A stretch of DNA of 38,892 nt from Zafaria cholistanensis (lineage in GTDB: Bacteria > Actinomycetota > Actinomycetes > Actinomycetales > Micrococcaceae), in NCBI RefSeq assembly GCF_008580665.1, contig NZ_BKDJ01000021.1, positions 1-38,892 of the forward strand. The letters are read 5' to 3'. The notes beneath the pieces were generated by a model. That model had not been told where the DNA came from. It made no database searches and saw only the letters and a list, made by a program, of their open reading frames with translations. Made by a program: the position numbers and the translations under genes. Of this stretch, positions 16,165 to 26,535 are shown in pieces; positions within the stretch are counted from its first letter, which is position 1, and every line of letters begins with the position of its first letter.

Positions 16165-17715
16165 TTAGGCGAGTGGCGCGGGCGCCGTTTCCGGTTCGGC
16201 CTCCGGCTTGGCTCCCGGCCCGAAGCCGGTTGCCTCCTGCCGGCGGAGGGCTTCCCCGTCGGGTATCCCGGCCTTCAGTCCCAGGGGGACGCCCGCCTCG
16301 ATACGGGTACGGAAGCGGCGGTATCCCAAGGCGAAGTACACGCCGCCGGCGGTCAGCGTGCCGGCGAGCCAAGAGAAGTCGATTCCGCCGGCGGCGGTGG
16401 CTAAGGGCCCCTGGAGCGCGGGAGTCGAGCCGTACATGGACATCCAGGTCATCAGGATCCCGGTGAAGAAGGCGATCAGCGCGGCCGGGTTGACGGCCTT
16501 CAGCGTGGTCTTCGACGGAGACAGGAACAGGTAGGAGTAGTCCTGGTGGCGCCGCTCGAAGATGAAGTAGTGCACGGCCATGATGCCGCCCCAAGTCGCC
16601 ACCCAGGCGGCGATCGCGATGATCCAGTTGTGCAGGATGTGGGCGAAGTCGGTGGCGAAGAGGAATGCGACCACCGCGCCCATCGAGAGGCATCCGACGA
16701 GGAGGGAGACCTTTTTGCGTGAGACTTTGATGTCCAGGGACTGGACCGCGACACCGAAGGTGTAGAGGTTGATGATGTTGGTGGCGATCGGGCCGTGGAT
16801 GACCAGCAGGATGACCGGGATGGCCATGACGCCGAAGCTGGAGACGATCAGCTCGCCCGGGTCGGCGTGCCCGTTTCGGGTGGCGAGGCTGGCACCCAGT
16901 ACACCGAGCCAGACGACGGGGATGAACTGGCCGAGCACGCTGACCGCGTACAGCTTGGCCGGACGGACCGTGCGGGAAACGAAGCGTGAGTAGTCGGGCG
17001 CGTAGGTGAACCAGCCGATGCCCCAGCCAATGCCGATCGCAGTCATGATCGAGGACATCGCGGCAAGGCGGGGCATCCCGGTGAGCACCTCGCCGGCGGG
17101 CCCTTCGTAGCCCCAGTCGATGTCCAGCTGGGTCCAGGCGACAATGGACATGACGATCAACACCAGGACGGTCGGAGGCATGGTCAGCCGCTCGAAACGC
17201 GCGATGGCCCGGTAGCCCCGGTAACAGATGGCGACCTGGACCGCCATGATGACCGCGGCGGTGCCGATCTTCCACCCCATGTTGGCCGCTGCCGGATCAA
17301 CCCATCCGATCATGCCCAGCAGGGCCATGATCAGGTCCAGGATCACCCAGGTGTTGACGGCGGACCATCCGATGGCAATCGTCGCCTGGATGGCTGCGGG
17401 CAGGTAGGCGCCGCGCCGGCCGAAGGCCCCGCGGGCCAGCAGCATGCCGGTGGCTCCGGTTCGCTGGCCCAGCAGCACGAAGAAGCCGAAGCCGAGCATG
17501 CCGATGGCGTTACCGGCAATCAGGACGGTCAGGGTGTCGGCCAGGCCTAGGCCGAGCTGGATGCCCAGCGCCCCGAGGATCCAGTTGATCGGAGCGACAT
17601 TGGCTCCGGCCCAGATCCAGAACTGCCCCGACAGGTTGCGGGTGCGGCTCGCTTCGGGGATGGGTTGAAGCTCGTCCTCAATTTCGCCGTGGCCCGGCGA
17701 CTGCTGCAAGCTCAT
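16165..17715 (-). CDS. NCS1-family permease, probable creatinine importer
   Basis: A 516-residue transporter of the nucleobase-cation-symport-1 (cytosine/purine/allantoin) family with about twelve membrane spans. Visible features are an N-terminal RTRNLSGQFWIWAGANVAP segment, GQRTGATGMLLARGAFG after helix 3, and TAIGIGWGIGWFTYAPDYSRF, all typical of NCS1. The C-terminal ~50 residues are cytosolic and rich in Ala/Pro/Glu. ATG at 17715 is preferred to a TTG 13 codons upstream. As first gene before creatininase and creatinase, it most likely imports creatinine; creatine is an alternative. This is inferred from context, as NCS1 specificity cannot be read directly. Confidence 0.92.
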   Translation of the reverse strand: MSLQQSPGHGEIEDELQPIPEASRTRNLSGQFWIWAGANVAPINWILGALGIQLGLGLADTLTVLIAGNAIGMLGFGFFVLLGQRTGATGMLLARGAFGRRGAYLPAAIQATIAIGWSAVNTWVILDLIMALLGMIGWVDPAAANMGWKIGTAAVIMAVQVAICYRGYRAIARFERLTMPPTVLVLIVMSIVAWTQLDIDWGYEGPAGEVLTGMPRLAAMSSIMTAIGIGWGIGWFTYAPDYSRFVSRTVRPAKLYAVSVLGQFIPVVWLGVLGASLATRNGHADPGELIVSSFGVMAIPVILLVIHGPIATNIINLYTFGVAVQSLDIKVSRKKVSLLVGCLSMGAVVAFLFATDFAHILHNWIIAIAAWVATWGGIMAVHYFIFERRHQDYSYLFLSPSKTTLKAVNPAALIAFFTGILMTWMSMYGSTPALQGPLATAAGGIDFSWLAGTLTAGGVYFALGYRRFRTRIEAGVPLGLKAGIPDGEALRRQEATGFGPGAKPEAEPETAPAPLA

Positions 17716-17762
17716 ATGTCGTCTCGATTCTTGAGGAAAAAGGGGACGCGGCAAGCCTATGA

Positions 17763-17776
17763 GTGATTCAGGTCAC
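17763..17776. promoter_or_regulatory. CRP/GlxR-like palindrome between permease and pucR
   Basis: GTGATTCAGGTCAC has GTGA and TCAC arms spaced by six bases, the core of CRP/GlxR sites (TGTGA-N6-TCACA); the outer bases are A and C and do not fit. It sits midway between the divergent starts at 17715 and 17839. A PucR site cannot be excluded. Confidence 0.4.
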
Positions 17777-17838
17777 CGGATATAGACTATGTGCCTACCC
17801 TCTTTCACTTAGATGGCGACATAATGTCAGGAGACCCC

Positions 17839-19329
17839 GTGCCCACACTGGCCTCAGCGCTGCGCTTCCAGTCCCTGCTGGAGGCGGACCCGGTGGTCAG
17901 GACCGCCCCTGAGGGCGGTCTGGACCGTGGCATCCGCTGGGTCCACTCCAGCGAGGTGCTGGCCATAGCCCCACTCCTGCGCGGCGGCGAGGTCCTGCTC
18001 ACGGGCGGAACGGCACTGCTGGCGCTCGGCGACGCCGGGCGGAAGGAGTATGTGGAGAGTCTGGCCGCCCGGGACGTTGCGGCGCTGGCCGTGGAAACGA
18101 CCGGCTGGGACGCGGCGGCCCTGGAGGCGCTGGCGGAAGCGGCCGCCCACGCCGGCCTCACCCTGGTGGAACTGAGGCGGGTGGTCCGGTTCGTGGATGT
18201 CGCCGAGGAGATCAACAGCGCCATCGTCAACCGGCAGGCACGCATCCAGTCCGTTGTTGACGGGATATCACGGCGCATTGCCGAGCACATCGCCACCCGC
18301 GGCCCCGAACTGCCGGCGATCCTGCGCCTGGCGGCCGACGGACTGGATGCCCGCGTCCGCCTTACCGGGCACGACGGAAGCCTCCACGAGGCGGGCGACG
18401 GGAAAGCGGAGGGGGCCCAACCCGATCCCGGCTCCCCGCCCCGGTCCGCCGAGACCGCCATCGCCGTTGGCGGGTATGTCGCCGCCCGGCTGGTAATCGA
18501 GTCGGACTCGGCCGACGACGACCTGCTCTCCTCCGCGGCCAACCGGCTCTCCGAAGTCCTGGCCCTGGCCCTGGCCCAGTCCTTCCACCCGTCCGCGGAC
18601 CAGGTCGCCGAGGGGCGCCTGGTCCAGGCGGTGCTCGACGGCGCGCCCCGCACCGCGGTCGGGCGGCTCTGGGCGGGAACCGCGCTTGCCCCCGGCCCGG
18701 CCTGCGTGGTGCTCGCCCTGCCGCTGGGCCCGGCCACCGCCCACGAGGCCGCACTTCGACGCGCCGCGCCGCAGGCGGCGGCCGGGACTTGGGGACGCGG
18801 CCGGATCCTGCTTGTCCCCCTTGCCGGGGCGGACCCGCTGGGGCGCAGGGGCGGGCTGGTTCGGGCGCTGTCGGAGTCGACCCGCGCGATGCCGGTTCGG
18901 TGCGCCGTCGGTCCCCTGGTGTGGGACGGGACGGGCGCCCACGAGTCCTTCACTGAGGCCCGCGACCTGCTGGACGAGGCCGCCGAACAGCCCGGGATCG
19001 TGGACGTATCGGCCCAGTTCGGGCACCGCGTCGACCGCCATCTGGAGGCGGCCGCCTTCGTGCCGGTCCACGTGCGTTCGGCACTGGGCCGGGTCCAGGA
19101 CTGGGACCGGCGGCACGGGACGCCCCTGGTGGAGACCCTGGCCCGATGGCTGGACTTCGGCTGCAACGCGACCGCCACCGCCGCCCGGCTGCACATCGAA
19201 CGCCAAACCCTGCACAAGCGGCTGTCCAAGTCGTTCGAGCTGCTGGGCGGGGACCCGCGGACCACCGGCGAGGTGTTCGCGCTCCACGTGGCCGTGCGGG
19301 TCGCGCTGCTGGAGGCAGGCCTGGCCTGA
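17839..19329 (+). CDS. PucR-family transcriptional regulator
   Basis: A 496-residue regulator with an N-terminal PucR domain (VPTLASALRFQSLLEADPVV to about residue 140), a middle region of GGDEF-like/GAF-like character with a predicted helix NRQARIQSVVDGISRRI, and a C-terminal HTH_30 domain (WLDFGCNATATAARLHIERQ then TLHKRLSK). PucR proteins activate purine or amino-acid catabolism. GTG at 17839 is chosen because AGGAG lies five bases before it and the PucR consensus starts there; ATG at 17824 is an alternative. It is divergent from the creatinine operon and probably senses creatinine, creatine or a related nitrogen signal. Confidence 0.92.
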   Translation: MPTLASALRFQSLLEADPVVRTAPEGGLDRGIRWVHSSEVLAIAPLLRGGEVLLTGGTALLALGDAGRKEYVESLAARDVAALAVETTGWDAAALEALAEAAAHAGLTLVELRRVVRFVDVAEEINSAIVNRQARIQSVVDGISRRIAEHIATRGPELPAILRLAADGLDARVRLTGHDGSLHEAGDGKAEGAQPDPGSPPRSAETAIAVGGYVAARLVIESDSADDDLLSSAANRLSEVLALALAQSFHPSADQVAEGRLVQAVLDGAPRTAVGRLWAGTALAPGPACVVLALPLGPATAHEAALRRAAPQAAAGTWGRGRILLVPLAGADPLGRRGGLVRALSESTRAMPVRCAVGPLVWDGTGAHESFTEARDLLDEAAEQPGIVDVSAQFGHRVDRHLEAAAFVPVHVRSALGRVQDWDRRHGTPLVETLARWLDFGCNATATAARLHIERQTLHKRLSKSFELLGGDPRTTGEVFALHVAVRVALLEAGLA

Positions 19330-19348
19330 GGCCTCCCCCGGCCCCGCC

Positions 19349-20008
19349 CTACAGGACGGCCCGCACCGCCTGCTCGAAGTGACGCACGTGCTCGGCGGCG
19401 AGCTTCGCGGCACCCTCGGCATCCCCGTCCAGGATGGCCTGCAGCAGGCCCACGTGCTCGGCAATGTGCTCGGTGATGGCCGGGAGCCGGTCCAGCACCA
19501 GGCACCAGATGCGGGTGGCGAGGTTGTCCAGGCGCACCAGGGACTCCTCCAGGTGGCGGTTGCCGGCCGCCCGGTAGATGAGCCGGTGCACTTCGACGTC
19601 GTACTCCATCAGCTCGCGGCGGTTGCGGCCGGCATCGAGGGCCTCAAGGCCGGCCGCCACCTCCTCCAGCTCCGCGCGGACAGCCGGATGGGTGTTCAGC
19701 GCCGCCTTGCGCGCCGCCAGCGGCTCCAGCAGCTGGCGCACCTCGGAGATCGCAGCCAGCTCGGTGATGTCCACGATGGTGGCGAACGTACCGCGCCGCG
19801 GGTAGGACACGACCAGGTGGTCGGTTTCCAGGCGCTTGAGCGCCTCGCGCAGGGGCGTGCGGCCAAAGCCCATCTCCGCGGCCAGCTGCCCTTCGTTCAA
19901 CGGGTCGCCGGGGGCGATGTCCAACATAATGAGCCGGTCGCGCAGGGTCCGGTATGCCTGCTCGGCCAGCGAGAGCCCGCTGGATGCAATCTCGGTCTGA
20001 AGCGCCAT
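19349..20008 (-). CDS. GntR-family regulator, FCD (FadR) subfamily
   Basis: A 219-residue protein. The N-terminal GntR winged helix reads LAEQAYRTLRDRLIMLDIAP then GRTPLREALKRLETDHLVV, and the C-terminal all-helical FCD domain has the expected metal set (Asp and His in EYDVEVHRLIY, then His in ITEHIAEHVG and HVRHFEQ). FCD regulators bind small carboxylates and usually repress. Start 20008 has GGAGGAG three bases upstream. It is divergent from glyA and converges on pucR. Likely role: repression of the glyA-sox operon, with sarcosine, glycine or a related acid as effector. Confidence 0.93.
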   Translation of the reverse strand: MALQTEIASSGLSLAEQAYRTLRDRLIMLDIAPGDPLNEGQLAAEMGFGRTPLREALKRLETDHLVVSYPRRGTFATIVDITELAAISEVRQLLEPLAARKAALNTHPAVRAELEEVAAGLEALDAGRNRRELMEYDVEVHRLIYRAAGNRHLEESLVRLDNLATRIWCLVLDRLPAITEHIAEHVGLLQAILDGDAEGAAKLAAEHVRHFEQAVRAVL

Positions 20009-20042
20009 GACTCCTCCGATCCACCCCCCTCCGCCGGGGGTC

Positions 20043-20092
20043 TTGACGGTATGTGGTCCCCATCATACTCTTGATGAAACATTGATATATCA
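20043..20092 (+). promoter_or_regulatory. Promoter and operator of the glyA-sox operon
   Basis: TTGACG (20043-20048) and TACTCT (20066-20071) are spaced by 17 bases, a near-consensus housekeeping promoter. Beginning 12 bases after the -10 box is a perfect 10-bp palindrome TGATATATCA (20083-20092) in AT-rich DNA, just downstream of the expected start of transcription, where a repressor would block. The divergent FCD-GntR protein is the obvious candidate. Confidence 0.55.
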
Positions 20093-20125
20093 GTAGTCGA
20101 CAAAAGATCAACGAGGAGGAAACCC

Positions 20126-21463
20126 ATGACGCAGACCGCCGTGAGCGCCACCGGGATCCCGGCCGAACTGGCCGCCCCGCTGGCCGAGCTGGACCCCGAG
20201 GTCGCGGCCCACATTGATGCCGAGCTCACCCGTCAGCGCGACGGGCTGGAGATGATCGCCTCGGAGAACCACACCGCGGCCGCCGTCATGCAGGCACAGG
20301 GTTCCGTCCTGACCAACAAGTACGCCGAGGGCTACCCGGGCAAGCGCTACTACGGCGGCTGCGAGCACGTGGACGCTATCGAGACGCTCGCGATTGAGCG
20401 CGTCAAGGCCCTCTTCGGGGCAGAATTCGCCAACGTGCAGCCCCACTCCGGCGCCCAGGCGAACGCCTCCGTCATGCACGCCCTCATCAAGCCCGGCGAC
20501 ACGGTGCTCGGGCTGAACCTGGCCCACGGCGGGCACCTGACCCACGGCATGAAGATCAACTTCTCCGGCCGCCTCTACAACATCGTCCCCTACGGCGTGG
20601 ACGAGACCACCCACACCGTGGACATGGACGAGGTCGAGCGGCTGGCCCGCGAGCACCGCCCGCAGCTGATCATCGCCGGCTGGTCCGCCTACCCGCGCCA
20701 GCTGGACTTCGCCCGCTTCCGCGCGATCGCGGACGAGGTGGGCGCCTACTTCATGGTGGACATGGCCCACTTCGCCGGCCTGGTCGCTGCCGGCCTGCAC
20801 CCCTCCCCGGTCCCCCACGCGCACGTGGTCACCTCGACCACCCACAAGACCCTCGCGGGCCCGCGCGGCGGCATCATCCTGAGCAACGACGCCGACATCG
20901 CCAAGAAGATCAACTCCGCCGTCTTCCCCGGCCAGCAGGGGGGGCCGCTGGAGCACGTCATCGCGGGCAAGGCCGTGGCCTTCAAGATCGCCGCAACGGA
21001 CGGTTTCCGCGAACGCCAGGAGCGCACCCTGGCCGGAGCCAGGATCCTGGCCGAGCGCCTCTCCCGCCCCGATGTGGCCGCGCGCGGCATCACCGTCCTG
21101 ACCGGCGGCACCGACGTGCACCTGGTCCTGGTCGACCTGCGCGCCTCCACCCTGGACGGGCAGCAGGGCGAGGACCTGCTGGCTTCCATCGACATCACCA
21201 TCAACCGCAACGCGGTCCCGTTCGACCCGCGTCCGCCCATGGTCACCTCCGGCCTGCGGATCGGCACCCCCGCCCTGGCCACCCGCGGCTTTGGCGAGGA
21301 GGCCTTCACCGAGGTCGCCGACATCATCGCCGAGGCCCTCATCGCCGGCACCACCGAAGGCGCCGCAGACCCGCAGGTCCTCACCGGCCTCAAGGCCCGC
21401 GTCGAGGCACTCGCCGCGGGCCACCCCCTGTACCCGAACCTCGCCCCGATGGGAGCCCAGTAA
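20126..21463 (+). CDS. glyA: Serine hydroxymethyltransferase
   Basis: PLP enzyme interconverting glycine + 5,10-methylene-THF and serine + THF. The 445-residue protein has [18 protein letters not shown], the PLP lysine (residue 241) in [13 protein letters not shown], and [12 protein letters not shown], all canonical. ATG at 20126 follows GAGGAGG. As first gene of the sarcosine operon, and overlapping soxB (TAATG), it is likely the catabolic copy: it takes the glycine and methylene-THF made by sarcosine oxidase and makes serine for the dehydratase downstream. A second housekeeping glyA would be expected elsewhere. Confidence 0.97.
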   Translation: MTQTAVSATGIPAELAAPLAELDPEVAAHIDAELTRQRDGLEMIASENHTAAAVMQAQGSVLTNKYAEGYPGKRYYGGCEHVDAIETLAIERVKALFGAEFANVQPHSGAQANASVMHALIKPGDTVLGLNLAHGGHLTHGMKINFSGRLYNIVPYGVDETTHTVDMDEVERLAREHRPQLIIAGWSAYPRQLDFARFRAIADEVGAYFMVDMAHFAGLVAAGLHPSPVPHAHVVTSTTHKTLAGPRGGIILSNDADIAKKINSAVFPGQQGGPLEHVIAGKAVAFKIAATDGFRERQERTLAGARILAERLSRPDVAARGITVLTGGTDVHLVLVDLRASTLDGQQGEDLLASIDITINRNAVPFDPRPPMVTSGLRIGTPALATRGFGEEAFTEVADIIAEALIAGTTEGAADPQVLTGLKARVEALAAGHPLYPNLAPMGAQ

Positions 21464-22680
21464 TGGCTGATCTGCTGCCCGAGCACCCGGAGTTCCTCTG
21501 GCGCAACCCGGACCCGGCCCCCTCCTACGACGCCGTCATCGTCGGCGGCGGAGGGCACGGCCTGGCCACCGCCTACTACCTGGCCAAGAACCACGGCCTG
21601 ACCAACATCGCCGTGCTGGAGCGCGGGTGGCTGGCCGGCGGAAACATGGCCCGCAACACCACGATCATCCGCTCCAACTACCTGTGGGACGAGTCCGCCG
21701 GGATCTACGAGCACTCGCTGAAGCTGTGGGAGCAGCTGCCCGAGGAGCTGGACTACGACTTCCTCTTCTCCCAGCGCGGCGTGATGAACCTGGCGCACAC
21801 CCTCGGAGACGTGCGCGAGAGCATGCGCCGGGTCAACGCCAACGTCCTCAACGGGGTCGACGCCGAGTGGCTCACCCCGGAGCAGGTCAAGGAGCTGTGC
21901 CCGATCATCAACATCGGCGACGACATCCGCTACCCCGTGATGGGGGCGACCTACCAGCCGCGGGCGGGCATCGCCAAGCACGACCACGTCGCCTGGGCCT
22001 TCGCCCGCAAGTGCGACGAGATGGGCGTGGACATCATCCAGAACTGCGAGGTCACCGGCTTCATCAAGGACGGCAACCGGGTGGTGGGCGTGGAAACCAC
22101 CCGCGGGCGGATCAACGCCGGCAAGGTGGGCCTGTCCGCGGCCGGCCACTCCTCGGTCCTCGCCGGCCTGGCCGGCTTCCGGCTGCCCATCCAGTCCCAC
22201 CCCCTGCAGGCACTGGTCTCCGAGCTCTTCGAGCCGGTGCACCCGACCGTGGTGATGTCCAACCACGTCCACGTCTACGTGTCCCAGGCCCACAAGGGCG
22301 AACTGGTCATGGGGGCGGGCATCGACTCCTACAACGGCTACGGCCAGCGCGGCGCGTTCCACGTCATCGAGGAGCAGATGGCCGCCGCCGTCGAACTGTT
22401 CCCGATCTTCGCCCGGGCGCACCTGCTGCGCACCTGGGGCGGCATCGTGGACACCACCCTGGACGCCTCCCCGATCGTCTCCACCACCCCGATCGATGAG
22501 CTCTACGTCAACTGCGGCTGGGGCACCGGAGGGTTCAAGGGGACCCCCGGGGCCGGGTACACCTTCGCCCACACCATCGCCACCGGAGAGGCCCACCCGC
22601 TGAACGCCCCGTTCGCGCTGGAGCGCTTCGAGACCGGACACCTCATCGACGAGCACGGCGCCGCCGCCGTCGCGCACTAG
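21463..22680 (+). CDS. soxB: Heterotetrameric sarcosine oxidase, beta subunit
   Basis: The catalytic flavin subunit of the four-subunit sarcosine oxidase; it oxidises sarcosine and passes electrons to oxygen, giving hydrogen peroxide. The 405-residue protein has an N-terminal dinucleotide motif ([16 protein letters not shown], residues ~24-39) and [16 protein letters not shown]. His173 in [13 protein letters not shown] is at the position known to hold covalent FMN in this family. The C-terminal [15 protein letters not shown] loop is also typical. Its ATG overlaps the glyA stop by one base, indicating coupling. Confidence 0.97.
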   Translation: MADLLPEHPEFLWRNPDPAPSYDAVIVGGGGHGLATAYYLAKNHGLTNIAVLERGWLAGGNMARNTTIIRSNYLWDESAGIYEHSLKLWEQLPEELDYDFLFSQRGVMNLAHTLGDVRESMRRVNANVLNGVDAEWLTPEQVKELCPIINIGDDIRYPVMGATYQPRAGIAKHDHVAWAFARKCDEMGVDIIQNCEVTGFIKDGNRVVGVETTRGRINAGKVGLSAAGHSSVLAGLAGFRLPIQSHPLQALVSELFEPVHPTVVMSNHVHVYVSQAHKGELVMGAGIDSYNGYGQRGAFHVIEEQMAAAVELFPIFARAHLLRTWGGIVDTTLDASPIVSTTPIDELYVNCGWGTGGFKGTPGAGYTFAHTIATGEAHPLNAPFALERFETGHLIDEHGAAAVAH

Positions 22681-22692
22681 GAAGGACGCACC

Positions 22693-22986
22693 ATGCTGCT
22701 CATCGAATGCCCCAACTGCGGTCCCCGCGACGAGACCGAGTTCCACTACGGCGGCCAGGCCCACGTCGCCTACCCCGAGGACCCCAACGCGCTGACCGAC
22801 CGCGAATGGGCCGAGTACCTCTTCTACCGCGACAACCCCAAGGGGCTCTTCGCCGAACGCTGGCAGCACAGCACCGGATGCCGCAAGTGGTTCAACGCCG
22901 TGCGCGACACCGTCACCTACGAATTCAAGGCCATTTACCGTATGGGCGAGCCGCGGCCGGCCCTCGCCGAAGGAGGAACCAAGTGA
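22693..22986 (+). CDS. soxD: Heterotetrameric sarcosine oxidase, delta subunit
   Basis: A 97-residue subunit. The N-terminal [18 protein letters not shown] and the later Cys in [14 protein letters not shown] supply the Cys/His set that binds zinc in known SoxD structures; [10 protein letters not shown] is a further family mark. It has a structural role in the complex. GGAAGGA lies upstream of the ATG, and the stop overlaps the soxA start as GTGA. Length fits the family. Confidence 0.96.
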   Translation: MLLIECPNCGPRDETEFHYGGQAHVAYPEDPNALTDREWAEYLFYRDNPKGLFAERWQHSTGCRKWFNAVRDTVTYEFKAIYRMGEPRPALAEGGTK

Positions 22987-25892
22987 GCACCGCACGCCTG
23001 GGCGCCGAGCGCGCCGCCGGCCACGGCATCGACCGCACCCGCGAGGTGTCCTTCAGCGTCGACGGACTCGCCTACACCGGGTTCGCCGGGGACACCATCG
23101 CCAGCGCGCTCATCGCCGCCGGCCGCGTGGACTGCGGGGCCTCGATGTACCTGGGCCGTCCCCGCGGCATCCTGAGCGCCGGTGTCGAGGAGGCCAACGC
23201 CCTGGTCACGGTGAAGTCCCGCTTCCCCGGACACGTCGACGAGTCGATGCTCCCGGCCACCACCACGGAGATCGCCGAGGGCCTCGAGGCGTCCTACCTG
23301 AGCGGCCTGGGCACCCTGGACCCGCGCAAGGACGAGGCCATCTACGACCGCAAGTACGTCCACGCGGACGTGCTGGTGATCGGAGCCGGCCCGGCCGGAC
23401 TGGCCGCGGCCCGCGAGGCCGCGAAGACCGGCGCCCGGACCATCCTGATGGATGACCAGCCGGCCCCCGGCGGCTCGCTGCTCTCCAGCCGCGGAGAGTC
23501 GATCGACGACACCGACGCCCGCGACTGGGTGGCCGGCACCATGGCCCGGCTCGCCCACGCGGAGGAATTCACCTACCTGCCCCGGACCACCGCGTTCGGC
23601 AGCTACGACGCCAACTACGTGATCGCCGTCCAGCACCGCACCGACCACCTTCCGGCCCGGGAGCGCCGCGGCGTCTCCCGCCAGCGGATCTGGCACGTGC
23701 GCGCCGCCCAGGTGGTGCTTGCCACCGGTGCGCACGAGCGCCCGATCGTCTTCGCCAACAACGACCGGCCCGGCATCATGCTCGCCGGCGCGGTGCGCTC
23801 CTACCTGAACCGCTACGCCGTGGCCGCCGGCTCCAACATCGCCGTGGCCACCACCAACGACTCGGCCTACGCACTGGTCGAGGACCTGCACGCGGCCGGG
23901 CTGGGCGTCGCCGTCGTCGTGGATTCCCGCCCGGTTCCCTCCCCCACCGCCGCCGCGGTCCTGGAAGCCACCGGCACGCGCGGGATCTTCGGCGCGGCCG
24001 TCGTGGACACCGCCGGGGACGGCACCGCGGGCCGGGTCAGCTCGGTCACGGTGGGCCGGCTGGACGACGCCGGCGCCCTCGCCGGGGAGGTCGAGACCAT
24101 CGCGGCGGACCTGCTCGCGGTCTCCGGCGGGTTCTCCCCGGTGGTCCACCTGCACAGCCAGCGCCAGGGCAAGCTCGCCTGGAACGAGTCGGTCGCCGGC
24201 TTCGTGCCGGCCGCCCCGGTCGCCAACCAGCAGACCGCCGGTGCAGTCAACGGCTCCTACACCCTGCACCAGGCCCTGGCCGAGGGCGCGGCGGCGGGCC
24301 ACCGCGCCGCGCAGCTCACCGGCCTCTCGGCCCCGCTGGTGGTCCCCGCGGCCGCGGCCGGCGAGGCCGGCCCGGTCCGCCCGCTCTGGCTGGTCCCCGG
24401 ACTGTCCGGCGAACCGCGCGAGTGGCGCACCCACTTCGTGGACCTGCAGCGCGACCAGACGGTCGCCGACGTGCTGCGCTCCACCGGGGCCGGCATGCGC
24501 TCGGTGGAGCACGTCAAGCGCTACACCTCCATCTCCACGGCCAATGACCAGGGCAAGACCAGCGGCGTCAACGTCATCGGCGTGATCGGCGCGGTGCTGA
24601 ACAAGGAGGACCTGGGACAGATCGGCACGACGACGTTCCGCGCCCCGTTCACGCCGGTCGCCTTCACCGCCCTGGCCGGACGCCAGCGCGGTGAACTCTT
24701 CGACCCGGCGCGCGTGACCTCGATCCACCCGTGGCACGTTGCCCACGGCGCCCTCTTCGAGGACGTCGGCCAGTGGAAGCGCCCCTGGTACTACCCGGCC
24801 CCGGGCGAGGACATGGACGCCGCGGTACTGCGCGAATGCGCGGCCGTGCGCGAGTCCGTCGGCTTCATGGACGCGACCACGCTGGGCAAGATCGAGATCC
24901 GCGGCACCGACGCGGGCGAGTTCCTCAACCGCATCTACACCAACGCGTTCAAGAAGCTCGCCCCCGGCATGGCCCGCTACGGCGTGATGTGCACCCCGGA
25001 CGGCATGGTCTACGACGACGGGGTGACCCTGCGCCTGGACGAGGAGCGCTTCTTCATGACCACCACCACCAGCGGCGCGGCCAAGGTGCTGGACTGGCTC
25101 GAGGAATGGCACCAGACCGAGTGGCCGGAGCTGGACGTGGTGTGCACCTCCGTCACCGAACAGTGGAGCACCGTGGCGGTGGTCGGACCGAAGTCCCGCG
25201 CCGTCATCGCCAAGCTGGCCCCGAACCTGGACCTGGACAACGAGGCCTTCCCGTTCATGGCCTTCCGCGAGACCACGCTCTCCAACGGGATCCCGGCGCG
25301 GATCTGCCGAATCTCCTTCTCCGGCGAGCTGGCCTTCGAGATCAACGTCGAGGCCTTCTACGGCCTGACCGTCTGGGAGGCCGTCGCCGAGGCCGGCGCG
25401 GAGTTCAACATCACCCCCTACGGCACCGAGACCATGCACGTGCTGCGCGCCGAGAAGGGCTTCATCATCGTCGGCCAGGACACCGACGGCACGGTGACCC
25501 CGCAGGACGCCGGGATGGAGTGGGTGGTCTCCAAGGCCAAGGACTTCATCGGCAAGCGCTCCTACTCCCGCCAGGACACGGCCCGCACCGACCGCAAGCA
25601 CCTGGTCGGGGTGCTGCCGGTGGACCGCTCCACCCGGCTGCCCGAGGGCGCCCAGCTGGTCGCCTCCGGCACGCCGATCACCCCGCAGGAGGCGCCGGTC
25701 CCGATGCTCGGCTACGTCACCTCCTCCTACCTTTCCGCCGCGCTGGGCCGGCCCTTCGGCCTGGCCCTGGTGGAGAACGGCCGCAACCGGATCGGCGAGG
25801 TCGTCCAGGCCCCGCTGGGCGGCCAGCTGGTCGACGTCGAAATCACCTCCCCCGTCCTCTACGACCCCGAAGGGAGCCGTCGCGATGGCTGA
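22983..25892 (+). CDS. soxA: Heterotetrameric sarcosine oxidase, alpha subunit
   Basis: A 969-residue subunit. The N-terminal half has a ferredoxin-like fold region ([19 protein letters not shown]) and an FAD/NAD-binding module with [17 protein letters not shown] near residue 130 and [19 protein letters not shown]. The C-terminal ~390 residues are a GcvT-like tetrahydrofolate-binding domain ([20 protein letters not shown]), which captures the oxidised methyl group as 5,10-methylene-THF. GTG at 22983 is the start: it overlaps the soxD stop, has AAGGAGG upstream, and gives the expected subunit length. It overlaps soxG by eight bases. Confidence 0.97.
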   Translation: MSTARLGAERAAGHGIDRTREVSFSVDGLAYTGFAGDTIASALIAAGRVDCGASMYLGRPRGILSAGVEEANALVTVKSRFPGHVDESMLPATTTEIAEGLEASYLSGLGTLDPRKDEAIYDRKYVHADVLVIGAGPAGLAAAREAAKTGARTILMDDQPAPGGSLLSSRGESIDDTDARDWVAGTMARLAHAEEFTYLPRTTAFGSYDANYVIAVQHRTDHLPARERRGVSRQRIWHVRAAQVVLATGAHERPIVFANNDRPGIMLAGAVRSYLNRYAVAAGSNIAVATTNDSAYALVEDLHAAGLGVAVVVDSRPVPSPTAAAVLEATGTRGIFGAAVVDTAGDGTAGRVSSVTVGRLDDAGALAGEVETIAADLLAVSGGFSPVVHLHSQRQGKLAWNESVAGFVPAAPVANQQTAGAVNGSYTLHQALAEGAAAGHRAAQLTGLSAPLVVPAAAAGEAGPVRPLWLVPGLSGEPREWRTHFVDLQRDQTVADVLRSTGAGMRSVEHVKRYTSISTANDQGKTSGVNVIGVIGAVLNKEDLGQIGTTTFRAPFTPVAFTALAGRQRGELFDPARVTSIHPWHVAHGALFEDVGQWKRPWYYPAPGEDMDAAVLRECAAVRESVGFMDATTLGKIEIRGTDAGEFLNRIYTNAFKKLAPGMARYGVMCTPDGMVYDDGVTLRLDEERFFMTTTTSGAAKVLDWLEEWHQTEWPELDVVCTSVTEQWSTVAVVGPKSRAVIAKLAPNLDLDNEAFPFMAFRETTLSNGIPARICRISFSGELAFEINVEAFYGLTVWEAVAEAGAEFNITPYGTETMHVLRAEKGFIIVGQDTDGTVTPQDAGMEWVVSKAKDFIGKRSYSRQDTARTDRKHLVGVLPVDRSTRLPEGAQLVASGTPITPQEAPVPMLGYVTSSYLSAALGRPFGLALVENGRNRIGEVVQAPLGGQLVDVEITSPVLYDPEGSRRDG

Positions 25893-26535
25893 GAACACCC
25901 TGACCCACGCGTCCACCTCCGCCCCCGCGGACCTCGACGCACTGCGCACGTCCCCGGCGGCCCACCTGGCCGATGCCATGGCGGCCGCCACCGTGACCGG
26001 CGAACGGTCGGTGGCGCTGCGCGAAATCGCCTTCGCCATCCAGCTGGGCCTGCGCGCGGTGCCCGGCTCGGCCTCCGCCGCGGCCCTTGAGGCCGAGCTC
26101 GGCCTGCCGCTGCCCGCCGGCCACGGCCAGGTCAGCGGCGACCCCGCGGCCGCGCACGTGCTGTGGCTGGGCCCGGACGAGTTCCTGGCCGTGGACACCT
26201 CCCGGCGCCAGGCCCCCGGCGCGGCCGACGCGTATGCGGCGGCGCTGGCCGGGCTGCCCGGCCAGGCGGTGGACCTCTCCGCCAACCGGACCATCCTGGA
26301 GCTTTCCGGGGCCAGCGCCCGCCAGGTGCTGGAGAAGGGCTGCCACGCCGACCTGCACCCGCGTGCGTTCCCGGTGAACACCGCGATCGCGACCCAGGTC
26401 GGCCCGGTCCCGGTGGTGCTGCACCGCACGGGCGAACGCGAGTACCGGCTGTACCCGCGCGCCTCCTTCGCGGACTACCTGGTGCGCTGGCTGCTGGATG
26501 CCATGTCCGAGTTCGCGGGGGAAGAGGTCCGCTGA
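25885..26535 (+). CDS. soxG: Heterotetrameric sarcosine oxidase, gamma subunit
   Basis: A 216-residue SoxG subunit. The [20 protein letters not shown] segment, [26 protein letters not shown] and the terminal [20 protein letters not shown] are typical of the family, which folds like part of the GcvT domain and completes the folate side of the complex. The start lies inside the end of soxA, with GAAGGGAG upstream. The stop overlaps the sdaA ATG by one base (TGATG). Confidence 0.95.
   Translation: MAENTLTHASTSAPADLDALRTSPAAHLADAMAAATVTGERSVALREIAFAIQLGLRAVPGSASAAALEAELGLPLPAGHGQVSGDPAAAHVLWLGPDEFLAVDTSRRQAPGAADAYAAALAGLPGQAVDLSANRTILELSGASARQVLEKGCHADLHPRAFPVNTAIATQVGPVPVVLHRTGEREYRLYPRASFADYLVRWLLDAMSEFAGEEVR

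Noticed and set aside
20009-20125. Glycine riboswitch upstream of glyA
   Set aside because: The predicted leader is only about 50 bases, too short for a glycine aptamer, and none of its conserved segments are seen.
22935-26429. 1164-codon open frame on the minus strand opposite soxA/soxG
   Set aside because: The plus strand encodes clear, full-length sarcosine oxidase subunits with all motifs. The antisense frame is Val/Gly/Asp/Arg-rich with no recognisable domain, as expected from high GC at third codon positions.
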